A DNA stretch of 64,000 bases from Methylosinus sp. C49. GTDB taxonomy: Bacteria > Pseudomonadota > Alphaproteobacteria > Rhizobiales > Beijerinckiaceae. Shown here in pieces: positions 34,496 to 42,222 of the stretch. The DNA lies in contig NZ_AP022332.1 in the NCBI RefSeq assembly GCF_009936375.1, positions 744,001-808,000 on the forward strand. Reading direction: 5' to 3'. Numbering within the stretch: the stretch's first letter is position 1; each line of letters opens with the position of its first letter. Below the pieces are notes generated by a model. That model saw only the letters and a program-made list of their open reading frames with translations, ran no database searches and had not been told where the DNA came from. The translations under genes and the position numbers were made by a program.

Positions 34496-35032
34496 ATGGC
34501 CATTCGTCCCATCATCACCCTGCCCGATCCGCGGCTGCGGCTCGTCTCCGAGCCGGTCGCGACCTTCGACGGCGAGCTCCAGCAGCTTCTCGACGATATG
34601 CTCGAGACCATGTACGAGGCCCCCGGCGTGGGCTTGGCGGCGATCCAGATCGCCGTGCCCAAGCGCATCGTGGTCGCCGACGCGACGCGCGGCGACGAGC
34701 CGAAGAATCCGATGTTCTTCATCAATCCCGAGATCGTCTGGGTCTCCGAGGAGCTGTTCGTCTATCAGGAGGGTTGCCTGTCGGTTCCCGATTATTACGA
34801 GGACGTGCAGCGCCCGGCGCGCGTGCGCGTGCGCTATCTCGACCGCACGGGCGCGACGCAGGAGATCGAGGCCGACGGGCTGCTGGCCACCGTGCTCCAG
34901 CACGAGATCGACCATCTCGAAGGCGGCCTCTTCATCGACCATCTCTCCCGGCTGAAGCGCGAGCGCGTGGTGAAGAAATTCGCCAAGGCCGCGGCGCGCG
35001 CCGCCCCCGTCGCCGACAAGGTCGAGGCGTAA
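34496..35032 (+). CDS. def: peptide deformylase
   Basis: This 178-residue metalloenzyme removes the N-formyl group from new proteins. All three motifs are present: [15 protein letters not shown] and [12 protein letters not shown] (HExxH). The start at 34496 ([15 protein letters not shown]) matches the family N-terminus; the ribosome binding site is weak. fmt follows 7 bp later, the usual def-fmt arrangement. Confidence 0.97.
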   Translation: MAIRPIITLPDPRLRLVSEPVATFDGELQQLLDDMLETMYEAPGVGLAAIQIAVPKRIVVADATRGDEPKNPMFFINPEIVWVSEELFVYQEGCLSVPDYYEDVQRPARVRVRYLDRTGATQEIEADGLLATVLQHEIDHLEGGLFIDHLSRLKRERVVKKFAKAAARAAPVADKVEA

Positions 35033-35039
35033 CGCCCAA

Positions 35040-35969
35040 ATGCGCGTCGTCTTCATGGGCACGCCCGATTTCGCCGCGCCTCTGCTCCAGAAAATCATCG
35101 CCGATGGCCATCAGGTCGCGGCCGTCTATACGCGCGCGCCGGCCCCGGCCGGCCGCGGCATGGAGCTGAAGCTCTCGCCGGTCCATCGACTCGCCGAGAC
35201 GCTCTCCATCCCCGTCTTCACGCCCAAGAGCTTCAAGAACGCCGAGACCATCGGCGCCTTCGCCGATCTCCACGCCGATGTGGCGGTGGTCGCCGCCTAT
35301 GGGCTCATTCTGCCGCAGGCGGCGCTGGACGCGCCGCGTTTCGGCTGCCTCAATCTACATGGCTCGCTGCTGCCGCGCTGGCGCGGCGCGGCGCCGATCC
35401 AGCGCGCCGTCATGGCCGGCGACGCCGAGACCGGCGTCATGGTGATGAAGATGGAGGCCGGGCTCGACACCGGCCCCGTCGCCGCGGAGGCGCGCATCAC
35501 GATCGGCGAGGATATGACGACGGGCGAATTGCACGACGCCCTCGCCGCCGCCGGCGCCGAGCTGATGGTCAAATCGCTGCGCGATCTCTCAGTGGGCGCC
35601 CTCTCCTTCACGCCGCAGAGCGAAGAGGGCGTGACTTACGCGCAAAAGATCGAGAAGAGCGAAAGCCGCATCGACTGGCGGCGCCCGGCGCGTGAGATTC
35701 ACAATCGCGTGCGCGGGCTTTCGCCCTTTCCGGGAGCGTTCTTCGAGAGCGATCTCGGCCATGGCGTCGAGCGCGTGAAAGTGCTGCGTACAAAGCTCGA
35801 GACAGGCGAAGGCGCGCCCGGCGCGGCGCTCGACGACAAGGGCCTCATCGCCTGCGGCGAGGGCGCGCTCCGGCTCATCGAGGTGCAGCGCGGCGGCAAG
35901 GCGCCCATGGCCATTGCCGAATTTCTACGCGGCCGCCCGCTCGCGCCGGGCATGACGCTGGCGACGTAA
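35040..35969 (+). CDS. fmt: methionyl-tRNA formyltransferase
   Basis: This 309-residue enzyme transfers a formyl group from 10-formyl-THF to initiator Met-tRNA. It begins [16 protein letters not shown]. The catalytic region [18 protein letters not shown] is intact, and the C-terminal OB-like domain is present. It lies between def and truA, with a 5-bp gap to the truA frame start. Confidence 0.98.
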   Translation: MRVVFMGTPDFAAPLLQKIIADGHQVAAVYTRAPAPAGRGMELKLSPVHRLAETLSIPVFTPKSFKNAETIGAFADLHADVAVVAAYGLILPQAALDAPRFGCLNLHGSLLPRWRGAAPIQRAVMAGDAETGVMVMKMEAGLDTGPVAAEARITIGEDMTTGELHDALAAAGAELMVKSLRDLSVGALSFTPQSEEGVTYAQKIEKSESRIDWRRPAREIHNRVRGLSPFPGAFFESDLGHGVERVKVLRTKLETGEGAPGAALDDKGLIACGEGALRLIEVQRGGKAPMAIAEFLRGRPLAPGMTLAT

Positions 35970-35974
35970 CCGCG

Positions 35975-36877
35975 ATGGCGACATTTCAGAAGGCGGCGGC
36001 CCCATCTCCCTCTGGAGGGGGGAGGTCGATCGCGGCAGGCGAGCGGGAGGGGGTGACTCCCGAGTCTCGGGATTTCACCCCACCCCAGACGGTTGCGCCG
36101 TCCGACCCTCCCCCTGAAGGGGAGGGTGGGCGCGCCGCCTTCCGCTATGCGCTCACCATCGAATATGACGGCTCGCCTTTCGTCGGCTGGCAGCGGCAGG
36201 AGAATGGCGTCTCCGTGCAGCAGCGGCTCGAGGAGGCGGTTTCGGCGCTCGAGGCTGGCGCGCGACGCGTGCTGCATGGGGCCGGACGAACCGACGCCGG
36301 CGTGCATGCGCTGGGACAGGTCGGCCATGTCGATCTCTCGCGCGAGTGGCGCGAGGATCGGCTGCGCGACGCGCTCAACGCGCATTTGCGGCCGTCGCCG
36401 ATCGCCGTGCTGGAGACCCGCCGCGTCGCGCCGACATTCGAGGCGCGCTTTTCGGCGATCCGCCGGCATTATCGCTATGTGATCGACAATCGCCGCGCGC
36501 CGCTGACGCTGCAACTCGGCCGCGCCTGGCATGTGAAGCGCCCACTGGACGCGCAGGCCATGCATGAGGCCGCGCAGGCGCTGGTCGGGCGGCATGATTT
36601 CACGACATTTCGCTCGACCGAATGTCAGGCCAACTCGCCGGTGCGGACGCTGGAGCAGCTCGACGTGCGGCGCATGGGCGACGTCATAGAGATCGTCGCC
36701 TCGGCGAGGTCGTTCCTGCACAATCAGGTGCGCTCGCTGGCCGGCTCTCTGGAGCATGTCGGCTCCGGCAGATGGAGCGCTAACGATCTGCGCGCGGCGC
36801 TCGAGGCGAAGGACAGGACCCGCTGCGGTCAGGTCGCCCCGCCGCATGGGCTCTATCTCGTCGCCGTCGATTATTGA
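35975..36877 (+). CDS. truA: tRNA pseudouridine(38-40) synthase with repeat-derived N-terminal extension
   Basis: TruA modifies U38-U40 in tRNA anticodon stems. The catalytic Asp is in [12 protein letters not shown], and the enzyme begins at residue 56 with [20 protein letters not shown], where other TruA proteins start. The 55 residues before that have no TruA match, and about 10-52 are encoded by the palindromic repeat 36003-36130 read in frame. No ATG, GTG or TTG lies between the repeat and the catalytic domain. Initiation must be at ATG 35975, coupled to the fmt stop, or at a GTG inside the repeat (36053). Confidence 0.93.
   Translation: MATFQKAAAPSPSGGGRSIAAGEREGVTPESRDFTPPQTVAPSDPPPEGEGGRAAFRYALTIEYDGSPFVGWQRQENGVSVQQRLEEAVSALEAGARRVLHGAGRTDAGVHALGQVGHVDLSREWREDRLRDALNAHLRPSPIAVLETRRVAPTFEARFSAIRRHYRYVIDNRRAPLTLQLGRAWHVKRPLDAQAMHEAAQALVGRHDFTTFRSTECQANSPVRTLEQLDVRRMGDVIEIVASARSFLHNQVRSLAGSLEHVGSGRWSANDLRAALEAKDRTRCGQVAPPHGLYLVAVDY
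36003..36130 (+). repeat. palindromic repeat, family A copy 2, inside the truA frame
   Basis: The first hairpin is TCTCCCTCTGGAGGGGGGAG and the last stem is ACCCTCCCC-CTGAA-GGGGAGGGT (36105-36127). Shared blocks with the copies at 7585 and 41090 are GGAGGTCGA, GGGGGTGAC, CACCCCACCCC and CCGACCCTCCCCCTGAAGG. It is open in the truA frame and codes for a Pro/Gly/Glu-rich peptide. Confidence 0.88.
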
Positions 36878-36890
36878 GCGCCTTTTCGAC

Positions 36891-37205
36891 CTACTCGATG
36901 CCCGCCTCACGATTGCGCATGTTGATGGCCTTGCGCAGCTGCTCGTTGATCGCGACCGGATCGGTCGGCGAGGGCTTGGCCTGCAGCAGCGCGCCGCGCA
37001 CCAGGGAGGCCTCCTCGGCCGTCAGAACCACCGGGCCGGCCATGAAGGCCGCATTGGGCAGCGTGTGCAGAATCCTCAAGCGATTGGGATGGTCCTTGAC
37101 CTCGACGACGCGATCGGCGACCGGCTTGCCGTCCACACAGACATAAGGACCGATGACTTCGACTTTGTGGCCATCGTCGGTATTTCTGATGAAAGTCGTT
37201 TGCAT
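36891..37205 (-). CDS. hypothetical protein
   Basis: This 104-residue protein has no recognised domain. The start at 37205 (MQTTFIRNTDDGHKVEVIG) is the most plausible one. The N-terminal part is beta-rich (YVCVDGKPVADRVVEVKDH) and the C-terminal part helical (TAEEASLVRGALL, EQLRKAINMRN). It is predicted cytoplasmic. It converges on truA with 13 bp between stops and diverges from a small plus-strand gene. Confidence 0.65.
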   Translation of the reverse strand: MQTTFIRNTDDGHKVEVIGPYVCVDGKPVADRVVEVKDHPNRLRILHTLPNAAFMAGPVVLTAEEASLVRGALLQAKPSPTDPVAINEQLRKAINMRNREAGIE

Positions 37206-37356
37206 TGTCGTCGCCACTCGTGCTGGATTGAACTTCGCGCAAAAAGGCAGCAAGTTTCGTGCCGCCTGGCGCAGCCGCCCGAGCGAGAGACAGAACCCAT
37301 TCCCGCCGCGCCGACGAGCGCGAAACCGACATAGAGCCGCAAGATCGAGCCCCGCC

Positions 37357-37524
37357 ATGACCGAGGAAGGAAAGAAAAGCCGCCAGCCGCTGCCGCCGCC
37401 CAAGAAGAACGCCGCGGCGCTCGCCGCCGCGCTCAGGGCCAATTTGCGCCGACGCAAGGCGGCCGCGCAATCGCCCGGCGAGGGTGAGACCGGACCTGCG
37501 CCGAAGACGACGCCTTCGGGCTGA
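37357..37524 (+). CDS. small basic hypothetical protein
   Basis: This 55-residue peptide (start MTEEGKKSRQPLPPPKK) has a central basic helix ALAAALRANLRRRKAAA, a pattern I recall from small conserved alphaproteobacterial proteins of unknown role. The ribosome binding site is weak. The open frame upstream of 37357 is probably not translated. It converges on the N-acyltransferase gene, 9 bp between stops. Confidence 0.5.
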   Translation: MTEEGKKSRQPLPPPKKNAAALAAALRANLRRRKAAAQSPGEGETGPAPKTTPSG

Positions 37525-37533
37525 TCCGACGCC

Positions 37534-38757
37534 TCACGATTCGGCGTCGCCCGCCTCGTCGCGGCGGAAGGGCAGGCTCGCCTCATAATCGGCGATCGCT
37601 TCGTCCACGGCCACTTTCTCGCGCGAGAGAAACTCGACCACCGCGGTTCGCAGCCGCGCGTCGGCGAAATCATGCGCCGAATGGGTGGGGACGGGCCGAT
37701 AGCCGCGCGCCAGCTTGTGCTCGCCCTGGGCGCCGGCCTCCACGCGCTTGTAGCCGTGGCGAATGGCGTATTCGATCGCCTGATAATAGCAGACCTCGAA
37801 ATGCAGAAAGGGCCGCTCCTCCAGCGCGCCCCAATTGCGGCCGTAAATGGCGTCGTCGCCGAGAAAATTGATCGCTCCGGCGATGTAATGCCCCTCGCGC
37901 CGCGCCATCACCAGCAGGATGCGGTCCGCCATGGTCTCGCCGATGCGATCGAAGAAATCGCGCGTCAGATAGGGCCGTCCCCATTTGCGCGCGCCCGTGT
38001 CCATATAGAAGGCGTAGAATTTCTCCCAATGCGCGGGCTCTATGTCCGCCCCGGTCAGAAGATCGATCGAGACGTCGTCGCCCAGCGCGTCGCGGCGCTC
38101 GCGCTTGATCGTCTTGCGCTTGCGCGAGGAGAGCGCGGCGAGGAAATCGTCGAACTCGAGGTAGCCTTCGTTGAAGAAATGGAACTGCTCGCCGGCGCGC
38201 GGCGCGAAGCCCTCGGCCGCCAGCGCGCCGACCTCGCCCTCTGTCGCGAAGGTGACATGGATGGAGGAGGCCTCCGCCGCCTGCCGCAGCGCGCGCAGCG
38301 CATGGATCAGGCCCGGCAGCGCGCCCTCCGGCGCATCGCGGGCGACGAGCAGCCGCCGCCCCGTCGCCGGGGTGAAGGGAACCGCCACCTGCACCTTGGG
38401 ATAATAGCGCCCGCCGGCGTTCTCATAGGCCTGAGCCCAGCCGAAATCGAAGACATATTCGCCCATGCTGTGCATCTTCACATAAGAGGGCGCGGCGGCG
38501 ACGAGGCGGCCTTCGGCGTCTTCAAGAATGGTGTAGAGCGGCGTCCAGCCGCTGCGCCCGCCGACCGATTTCGAACGCTCCAACGCCAGCAGGAAGGCGC
38601 TGGAAATAAAGGGATTGTGCCGCTCGCCACCGGCCTCATCGGCGGTGAGGCCGGGCGGATTGGCGAGCGCGTCCCAGGCCGCGGCGTCGATCTGCTCGAG
38701 CGTGGGGATGAAACGGGCCGTCAGACGAGTGGAGGACGTCCTTTGATCTGAGCACAT
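37534..38757 (-). CDS. GNAT-like N-acyltransferase, DUF482/COG3146 (FemAB-like fold)
   Basis: This protein of about 407 residues is related to predicted N-acyltransferases of the peptidoglycan/aminoacyl-transfer type. Characteristic stretches are NPFISSAFLLALE, FDFGWAQAYE, SSRKRKTIKRERR and VEAGAQGEHKLARGYRP. The substrate is unknown. Two starts are possible: ATG 38757 (MCSDQRTSS) and GTG 38787; neither has a clear ribosome binding site. It diverges from the FmdB-like gene. Confidence 0.85.
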   Translation of the reverse strand: MCSDQRTSSTRLTARFIPTLEQIDAAAWDALANPPGLTADEAGGERHNPFISSAFLLALERSKSVGGRSGWTPLYTILEDAEGRLVAAAPSYVKMHSMGEYVFDFGWAQAYENAGGRYYPKVQVAVPFTPATGRRLLVARDAPEGALPGLIHALRALRQAAEASSIHVTFATEGEVGALAAEGFAPRAGEQFHFFNEGYLEFDDFLAALSSRKRKTIKRERRDALGDDVSIDLLTGADIEPAHWEKFYAFYMDTGARKWGRPYLTRDFFDRIGETMADRILLVMARREGHYIAGAINFLGDDAIYGRNWGALEERPFLHFEVCYYQAIEYAIRHGYKRVEAGAQGEHKLARGYRPVPTHSAHDFADARLRTAVVEFLSREKVAVDEAIADYEASLPFRRDEAGDAES

Positions 38758-38903
38758 GGCGCCCGCGGTTTTGAAAGAGAGCTGCACACTCTACGCAAAG
38801 CGAAAGATGTTCCAATCGGCTTTTTGCTCGCGCGCCGCCGGTACGGTTATTGCTTCAAAAATAGGCGCCTACCCGCCGACGAGAGGAATGGACGAGGGAA
38901 CGA

Positions 38904-39143
38904 ATGCCGCTCTACTCCTATGAATGCCAAGATTGCCATGCGGAGTTCGAACTGCTGATCAGCGCTTCGGACACGCCCGTCTGCCCGTCCTGCGGAAGCG
39001 AGAAATTGCAGCAGCAGGTCGCCAAAATCTGCGTCGAGATCAAATATCCCGCCATCGCCAAATCCTGGCGCAAGGCGGCCGCCGCCGAGGGCGAGCTGTC
39101 CAATTTCAGCAAGAAGGAAATTCAAGCGAAGCCGAAGAGCTGA
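38904..39143 (+). CDS. FmdB family zinc-ribbon protein
   Basis: This 79-residue protein begins MPLYSYECQDCHAEFE, with the first CxxC (C-QD-C), and has the second in VCPSCGSEKL. This is the FmdB zinc-ribbon pattern. FmdB-type proteins are proposed regulators or zinc-binding adaptors; the role here is unknown. The C-terminal tail is helical and lysine-rich. Confidence 0.92.
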   Translation: MPLYSYECQDCHAEFELLISASDTPVCPSCGSEKLQQQVAKICVEIKYPAIAKSWRKAAAAEGELSNFSKKEIQAKPKS

Positions 39144-39240
39144 GGAAGCGCCTTCGGCTCTTTCGCTCACGCCGGCTCGACCTTCGACCGAGTTCACGTC
39201 ATAGCTCATCGAGCGATCCAAAAGGCGAGGGGGAGCGGGC

Positions 39241-40077
39241 GTGAGCGAGCCGAACGAGGCGCAATCCGCGCTGTGGAACAAGCGCGGCGGCGAAATATGG
39301 GTCGAGCAGCAGCCCATGCTCGACCGGCTGTTTCAGCCTTTTGCGGACCTATTGGCCGAGACGGTGAGAGCCGCCGGCGTCCGGCGCGTGCTGGACATAG
39401 GTTGCGGCGCAGGGGCCACGACGCTGTCGGCGGCCGAGCGTCTGGGCGACGGACAATGCGTCGGCCTCGATATCTCATCCACCATGATCGAGGCCGCCCG
39501 GCGGCGGGCGCAAGCCTCAGGCCTCGGCAATATCGGCTTTGTCGTCGCCGACGCGCAAACCTATGAGCTCGAGCCTGCGCAATTCGACGCGATCATCTCG
39601 CGCTTCGGCGTGATGTTCTTCGCCGATCCGCGGGCGGCCTTCGCCAATCTGCGGCTTGCGGCGGCGCCCGGCTGCCGGCTCGTCTTCATCGCCTGGCGCG
39701 GGCCGCAGGACAATCCTTTCATGCTCGCCGGCGAGCGCGCGGCTTCCGCTTTTCTCCCCGAGCTTTCATCCTTCGATCCCGAAGCGCCCGGCCGCTTCGC
39801 TTTCGCCGATGCGCAGCGCGTGCGCGGCATTCTCGCGGACGCCGGATGGGAGCGGATAGAGATCGCCCCGCTCGACGTCGCCTGCGCGCTGAAAGAGCAA
39901 GAGCTCGACGTCTACGCCACGCGCATGGGCAAGCTCGGCCAATTGCCGCCCGACCTCGACGAGGCGATGCGCGCCCAAATCTACGAGGCGGCGCGGCGCG
40001 CCTACGACCCTTATGTCACAGCCGGCGAGGCGCGATTTCCCGCCGCCTGCTGGCGAGTCGAGGCGCGCGCCGGGTGA
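39241..40077 (+). CDS. class I SAM-dependent methyltransferase
   Basis: This 278-residue protein has the SAM motif VLDIGCGAGATTLSAAERLG (about residues 50-69), then GLDISSTMIEAARRRA and FDAIISRFGVMFFADP. The small molecule or lipid substrate is not known. The start is GTG 39241, five bases after GGGGGAG. It precedes prmA by 9 bp, probably in one transcript. Confidence 0.9.
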   Translation: MSEPNEAQSALWNKRGGEIWVEQQPMLDRLFQPFADLLAETVRAAGVRRVLDIGCGAGATTLSAAERLGDGQCVGLDISSTMIEAARRRAQASGLGNIGFVVADAQTYELEPAQFDAIISRFGVMFFADPRAAFANLRLAAAPGCRLVFIAWRGPQDNPFMLAGERAASAFLPELSSFDPEAPGRFAFADAQRVRGILADAGWERIEIAPLDVACALKEQELDVYATRMGKLGQLPPDLDEAMRAQIYEAARRAYDPYVTAGEARFPAACWRVEARAG

Positions 40078-40086
40078 CGGCGCGGC

Positions 40087-41052
40087 GTGGGCATGCTAAG
40101 CGCGCACATGCTCGAAGGACTTCCCCCCAATGGCGCCAGCCACGGCCTGCGCCTCGTCTGCGACCAGAAAACCGCGCGCGCCATCGCCGATCTCGTGGTC
40201 GAGACTTTCGACCCGGCCGAGACCGCGGCCACGGCTTTCGAGGAGCCGGATGAAAAAAGCTGGGCCGTCGAGGTCTATTTCGGCGATCCGCCCGACGAAG
40301 CGCAGATCCGCACGCTGATCGAGGCCGCCGCCGGCGCGGAGGCCGCCGCGGCCGCGCAATTTTTCGAGATTTCGCAGAAGGATTGGGTGGGCGCCTCGCT
40401 CGAGGGGCTGCGGCCGGTGCGCGCCGGACGATTCCTGGTCCATGGCTCGCATGATCGCGGCCGCGTCGGCGCGAGCGACATCGGCATAGAGATAGAGGCG
40501 GCGCTGGCCTTCGGCACCGGCCATCACGGCACCACGCTCGGCTGCCTGCTGACTCTCGCGGAAATCTGCAAGCAGCGGCGCCCACAGAATGTGCTGGATG
40601 TCGGGACCGGCACCGGCGTGCTCGCCATCGCCGCCGCGCGCCTGCTGCGACAGCCCATCGCCTGCGGCGATATCGATCCTGTGGCGGTGGAGACGGCGGG
40701 CGTCAACGCGCGCTTCAACGGCGTCGGCGATCTGGTGCGGCCTGTCGTCGCCGTCGGCGTGCGCCATCCGGCGCTGGCGCCAGACCGTTATGATCTGATC
40801 TTCGCCAATATTCTCGCCAAGCCGCTGCGCCTGCTCGCGCCCAAGATCGCCGCCGTCGCCGCGCCGGGCGCCGAGCTCGTTCTCTCCGGCCTGCTGGCGC
40901 GCGATGTGCCGGGCGTGCTCTCGGCCTATCGCGCGCAGGGCTTTTCGTTGGCGAGGCGCCGCGACATAGACGGTTGGGCGACCCTGCTGCTGCGCAGCGG
41001 CGGCGCCGCGCCCCGGCCCGATTGGCGCCTGCCCGACGACGACGAGGACTGA
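40087..41052 (+). CDS. prmA: ribosomal protein L11 methyltransferase
   Basis: PrmA trimethylates ribosomal protein L11. The protein has about 321 residues. The N-terminal substrate-recognition domain ends near ISQKDWVGASLEGLRPVRAG. The catalytic domain has AFGTGHHGTTLGCLL, VLDVGTGTGVLAIAAARL and the NPPY-like FANILAKPLRLLAP. The start is GTG 40087 or one of the in-frame ATGs at 40093 and 40108. A family A palindromic repeat follows from 41090. Confidence 0.95.
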   Translation: MGMLSAHMLEGLPPNGASHGLRLVCDQKTARAIADLVVETFDPAETAATAFEEPDEKSWAVEVYFGDPPDEAQIRTLIEAAAGAEAAAAAQFFEISQKDWVGASLEGLRPVRAGRFLVHGSHDRGRVGASDIGIEIEAALAFGTGHHGTTLGCLLTLAEICKQRRPQNVLDVGTGTGVLAIAAARLLRQPIACGDIDPVAVETAGVNARFNGVGDLVRPVVAVGVRHPALAPDRYDLIFANILAKPLRLLAPKIAAVAAPGAELVLSGLLARDVPGVLSAYRAQGFSLARRRDIDGWATLLLRSGGAAPRPDWRLPDDDED

Positions 41053-41088
41053 AGGATCTTCGGCGCGTGATCGCCGGAGGAGGCGTTT

Positions 41089-41349
41089 TCACCTCCCCCT
41101 CGAGGGGGGAGGTCGAGCGCGAATGCGCTCGGGAGGGGGTGACGCCCCGAGTCTTTGCCGTTGAACCCCACCCCGTCCGGCCATAGGGCGTTCTAAAAGA
41201 ACGCCCGTCGCAAGCGCCGGGCTGCTCGCCGGCCGACCCTCCCCCTGAAGGCGAGGGTGGATGCGCCTTTTCCGGCGTTCGTCCGATTGCCCATGGATAT
41301 CTATGCGCTCGAGCTCGGCTGCGGCCCGAAGCGTAAAACGCAGCTTCAC
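41089..41349 (-). pseudogene. ParE/RelE-type toxin gene truncated by a palindromic repeat
   Basis: The frame starts at GTG 41349, overlapping the antitoxin stop. Its first 28 residues (KLRFTLRAAAELERIDIHGQ, then SDERRKR) look like the start of a ParE/RelE toxin. From 41260 downwards the frame is repeat sequence, ending at a stop in the repeat's outer hairpin, so most of the toxin fold is missing. What remains is probably not toxic. The family call rests on a short stretch and on the antitoxin next to it. Confidence 0.6.
41090..41260 (+). repeat. palindromic repeat, family A copy 3, with an extra hairpin
   Basis: The outer hairpin ACCTCCCCCTCGAGGGGGG continues as GAGGTCGA, and the closing stem ACCCTCCCCCTGAAGGCGAG has one mismatch relative to the other copies. 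It is 171 bp long. The extra length is a segment holding a perfect 9-bp stem GGGCGTTCT-AAA-AGAACGCCC (41186-41206). It interrupts the toxin gene downstream of prmA. Confidence 0.85.
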
Positions 41350-41573
41350 AGCCCGTGCTTCGCCCAAATGGCCCGGATTTGCTCCTCGGTGGCGAATTCG
41401 TCGCGCTCCGCCTCGGCGAAAGATTCGTCGAAGGAGGCCTCTTCTTCCGCGGTCAGTCGAATGAGACCGGGCTCGCCCCCGGTGAGCGCCATGATGACGC
41501 GCGCGAGATCGTCCTGCATCGCCGCCGGCAGAGTGCGCGCCGCCGCGACGGCCTCGTCGAGAAGTTTGGTCAT
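41346..41573 (-). CDS. type II antitoxin-like protein (orphaned)
   Basis: This 75-residue protein begins MTKLLDEAVAAARTLPAAMQ and ends EEQIRAIWAKHGL. The layout, a short N-terminal helix pair followed by an acidic toxin-binding tail (TAEEEASFDESFAEAERDEF), is typical of antitoxins encoded before ParE/RelE toxins. Its stop overlaps the start of the truncated toxin frame. With the toxin disrupted, it is an orphan antitoxin, possibly decaying or kept to neutralise other toxins. Confidence 0.75.
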   Translation of the reverse strand: MTKLLDEAVAAARTLPAAMQDDLARVIMALTGGEPGLIRLTAEEEASFDESFAEAERDEFATEEQIRAIWAKHGL

Positions 41574-41680
41574 AAAAGCTATTCTAGCGCGAGGCGTGAG
41601 GCGCAGGAAGCGGCTTCGATTCGCAAATCGGCGCGCGCCTTGCTACGCGAGATGCGACGAAAGAGGATGCGACCGCGACC

Positions 41681-42178
41681 ATGGCGCTGACGATCCGCCG
41701 GCTCACGACCGCCGACGCCGCCGAATTCCACGCTCTGCGGCAGGAGGGATTTCGCCTGCACGAGCGGGAATTCCGCTTCGCGCCGGAGGATGAGGCGCAT
41801 CTTGCGCTCGAGGATGTCGCAGCGCGGCTGGCGCGCGATTTCGTCGTCGGCGCATTCGAGGGCGAAACGCTGCAGGGCGTCGCCGGTCTCGCGGGCTTCG
41901 CCGGCGCCAAGACGAAGCACAAGGCGCTGCTCTGGGGCATGTATCTGCGCGAGCGCCACAGAGGCGAGGGGAGCGCCGACGCGCTGATGGCCGCGCTGAT
42001 GGAACACGCGCGCGCGACATATGAGATCGTCACGCTGACAGTGATGCGCGACAATGGCAGAGCGCTGCGTTTCTACGAGCGTTGGGGATTCATTGTCTAT
42101 GGAGTGGAGCCCGCCTCCGTGAAGACGGCGGAGGGACATTATCTCGACGAAGCGCTGATGGCGCTGCGGCTCGATTGA
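41681..42178 (+). CDS. GNAT family N-acetyltransferase
   Basis: This 165-residue protein has the acetyl-CoA-binding region LWGMYLRERHRGEGSADALM (R/Q-x-x-G-x-G/A-like) and the C-terminal NGRALRFYERWGFIVYG motif. The substrate is unknown. The start at 41681 (MALTIRRLTTADA) fits the fold. It lies 44 bp before the aminopeptidase P gene. Confidence 0.9.
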   Translation: MALTIRRLTTADAAEFHALRQEGFRLHEREFRFAPEDEAHLALEDVAARLARDFVVGAFEGETLQGVAGLAGFAGAKTKHKALLWGMYLRERHRGEGSADALMAALMEHARATYEIVTLTVMRDNGRALRFYERWGFIVYGVEPASVKTAEGHYLDEALMALRLD

Positions 42179-42222
42179 GCCGGCGTATTGCCGCAGAGCG
42201 GGGAAGGGCATAGGTTCGAGAC

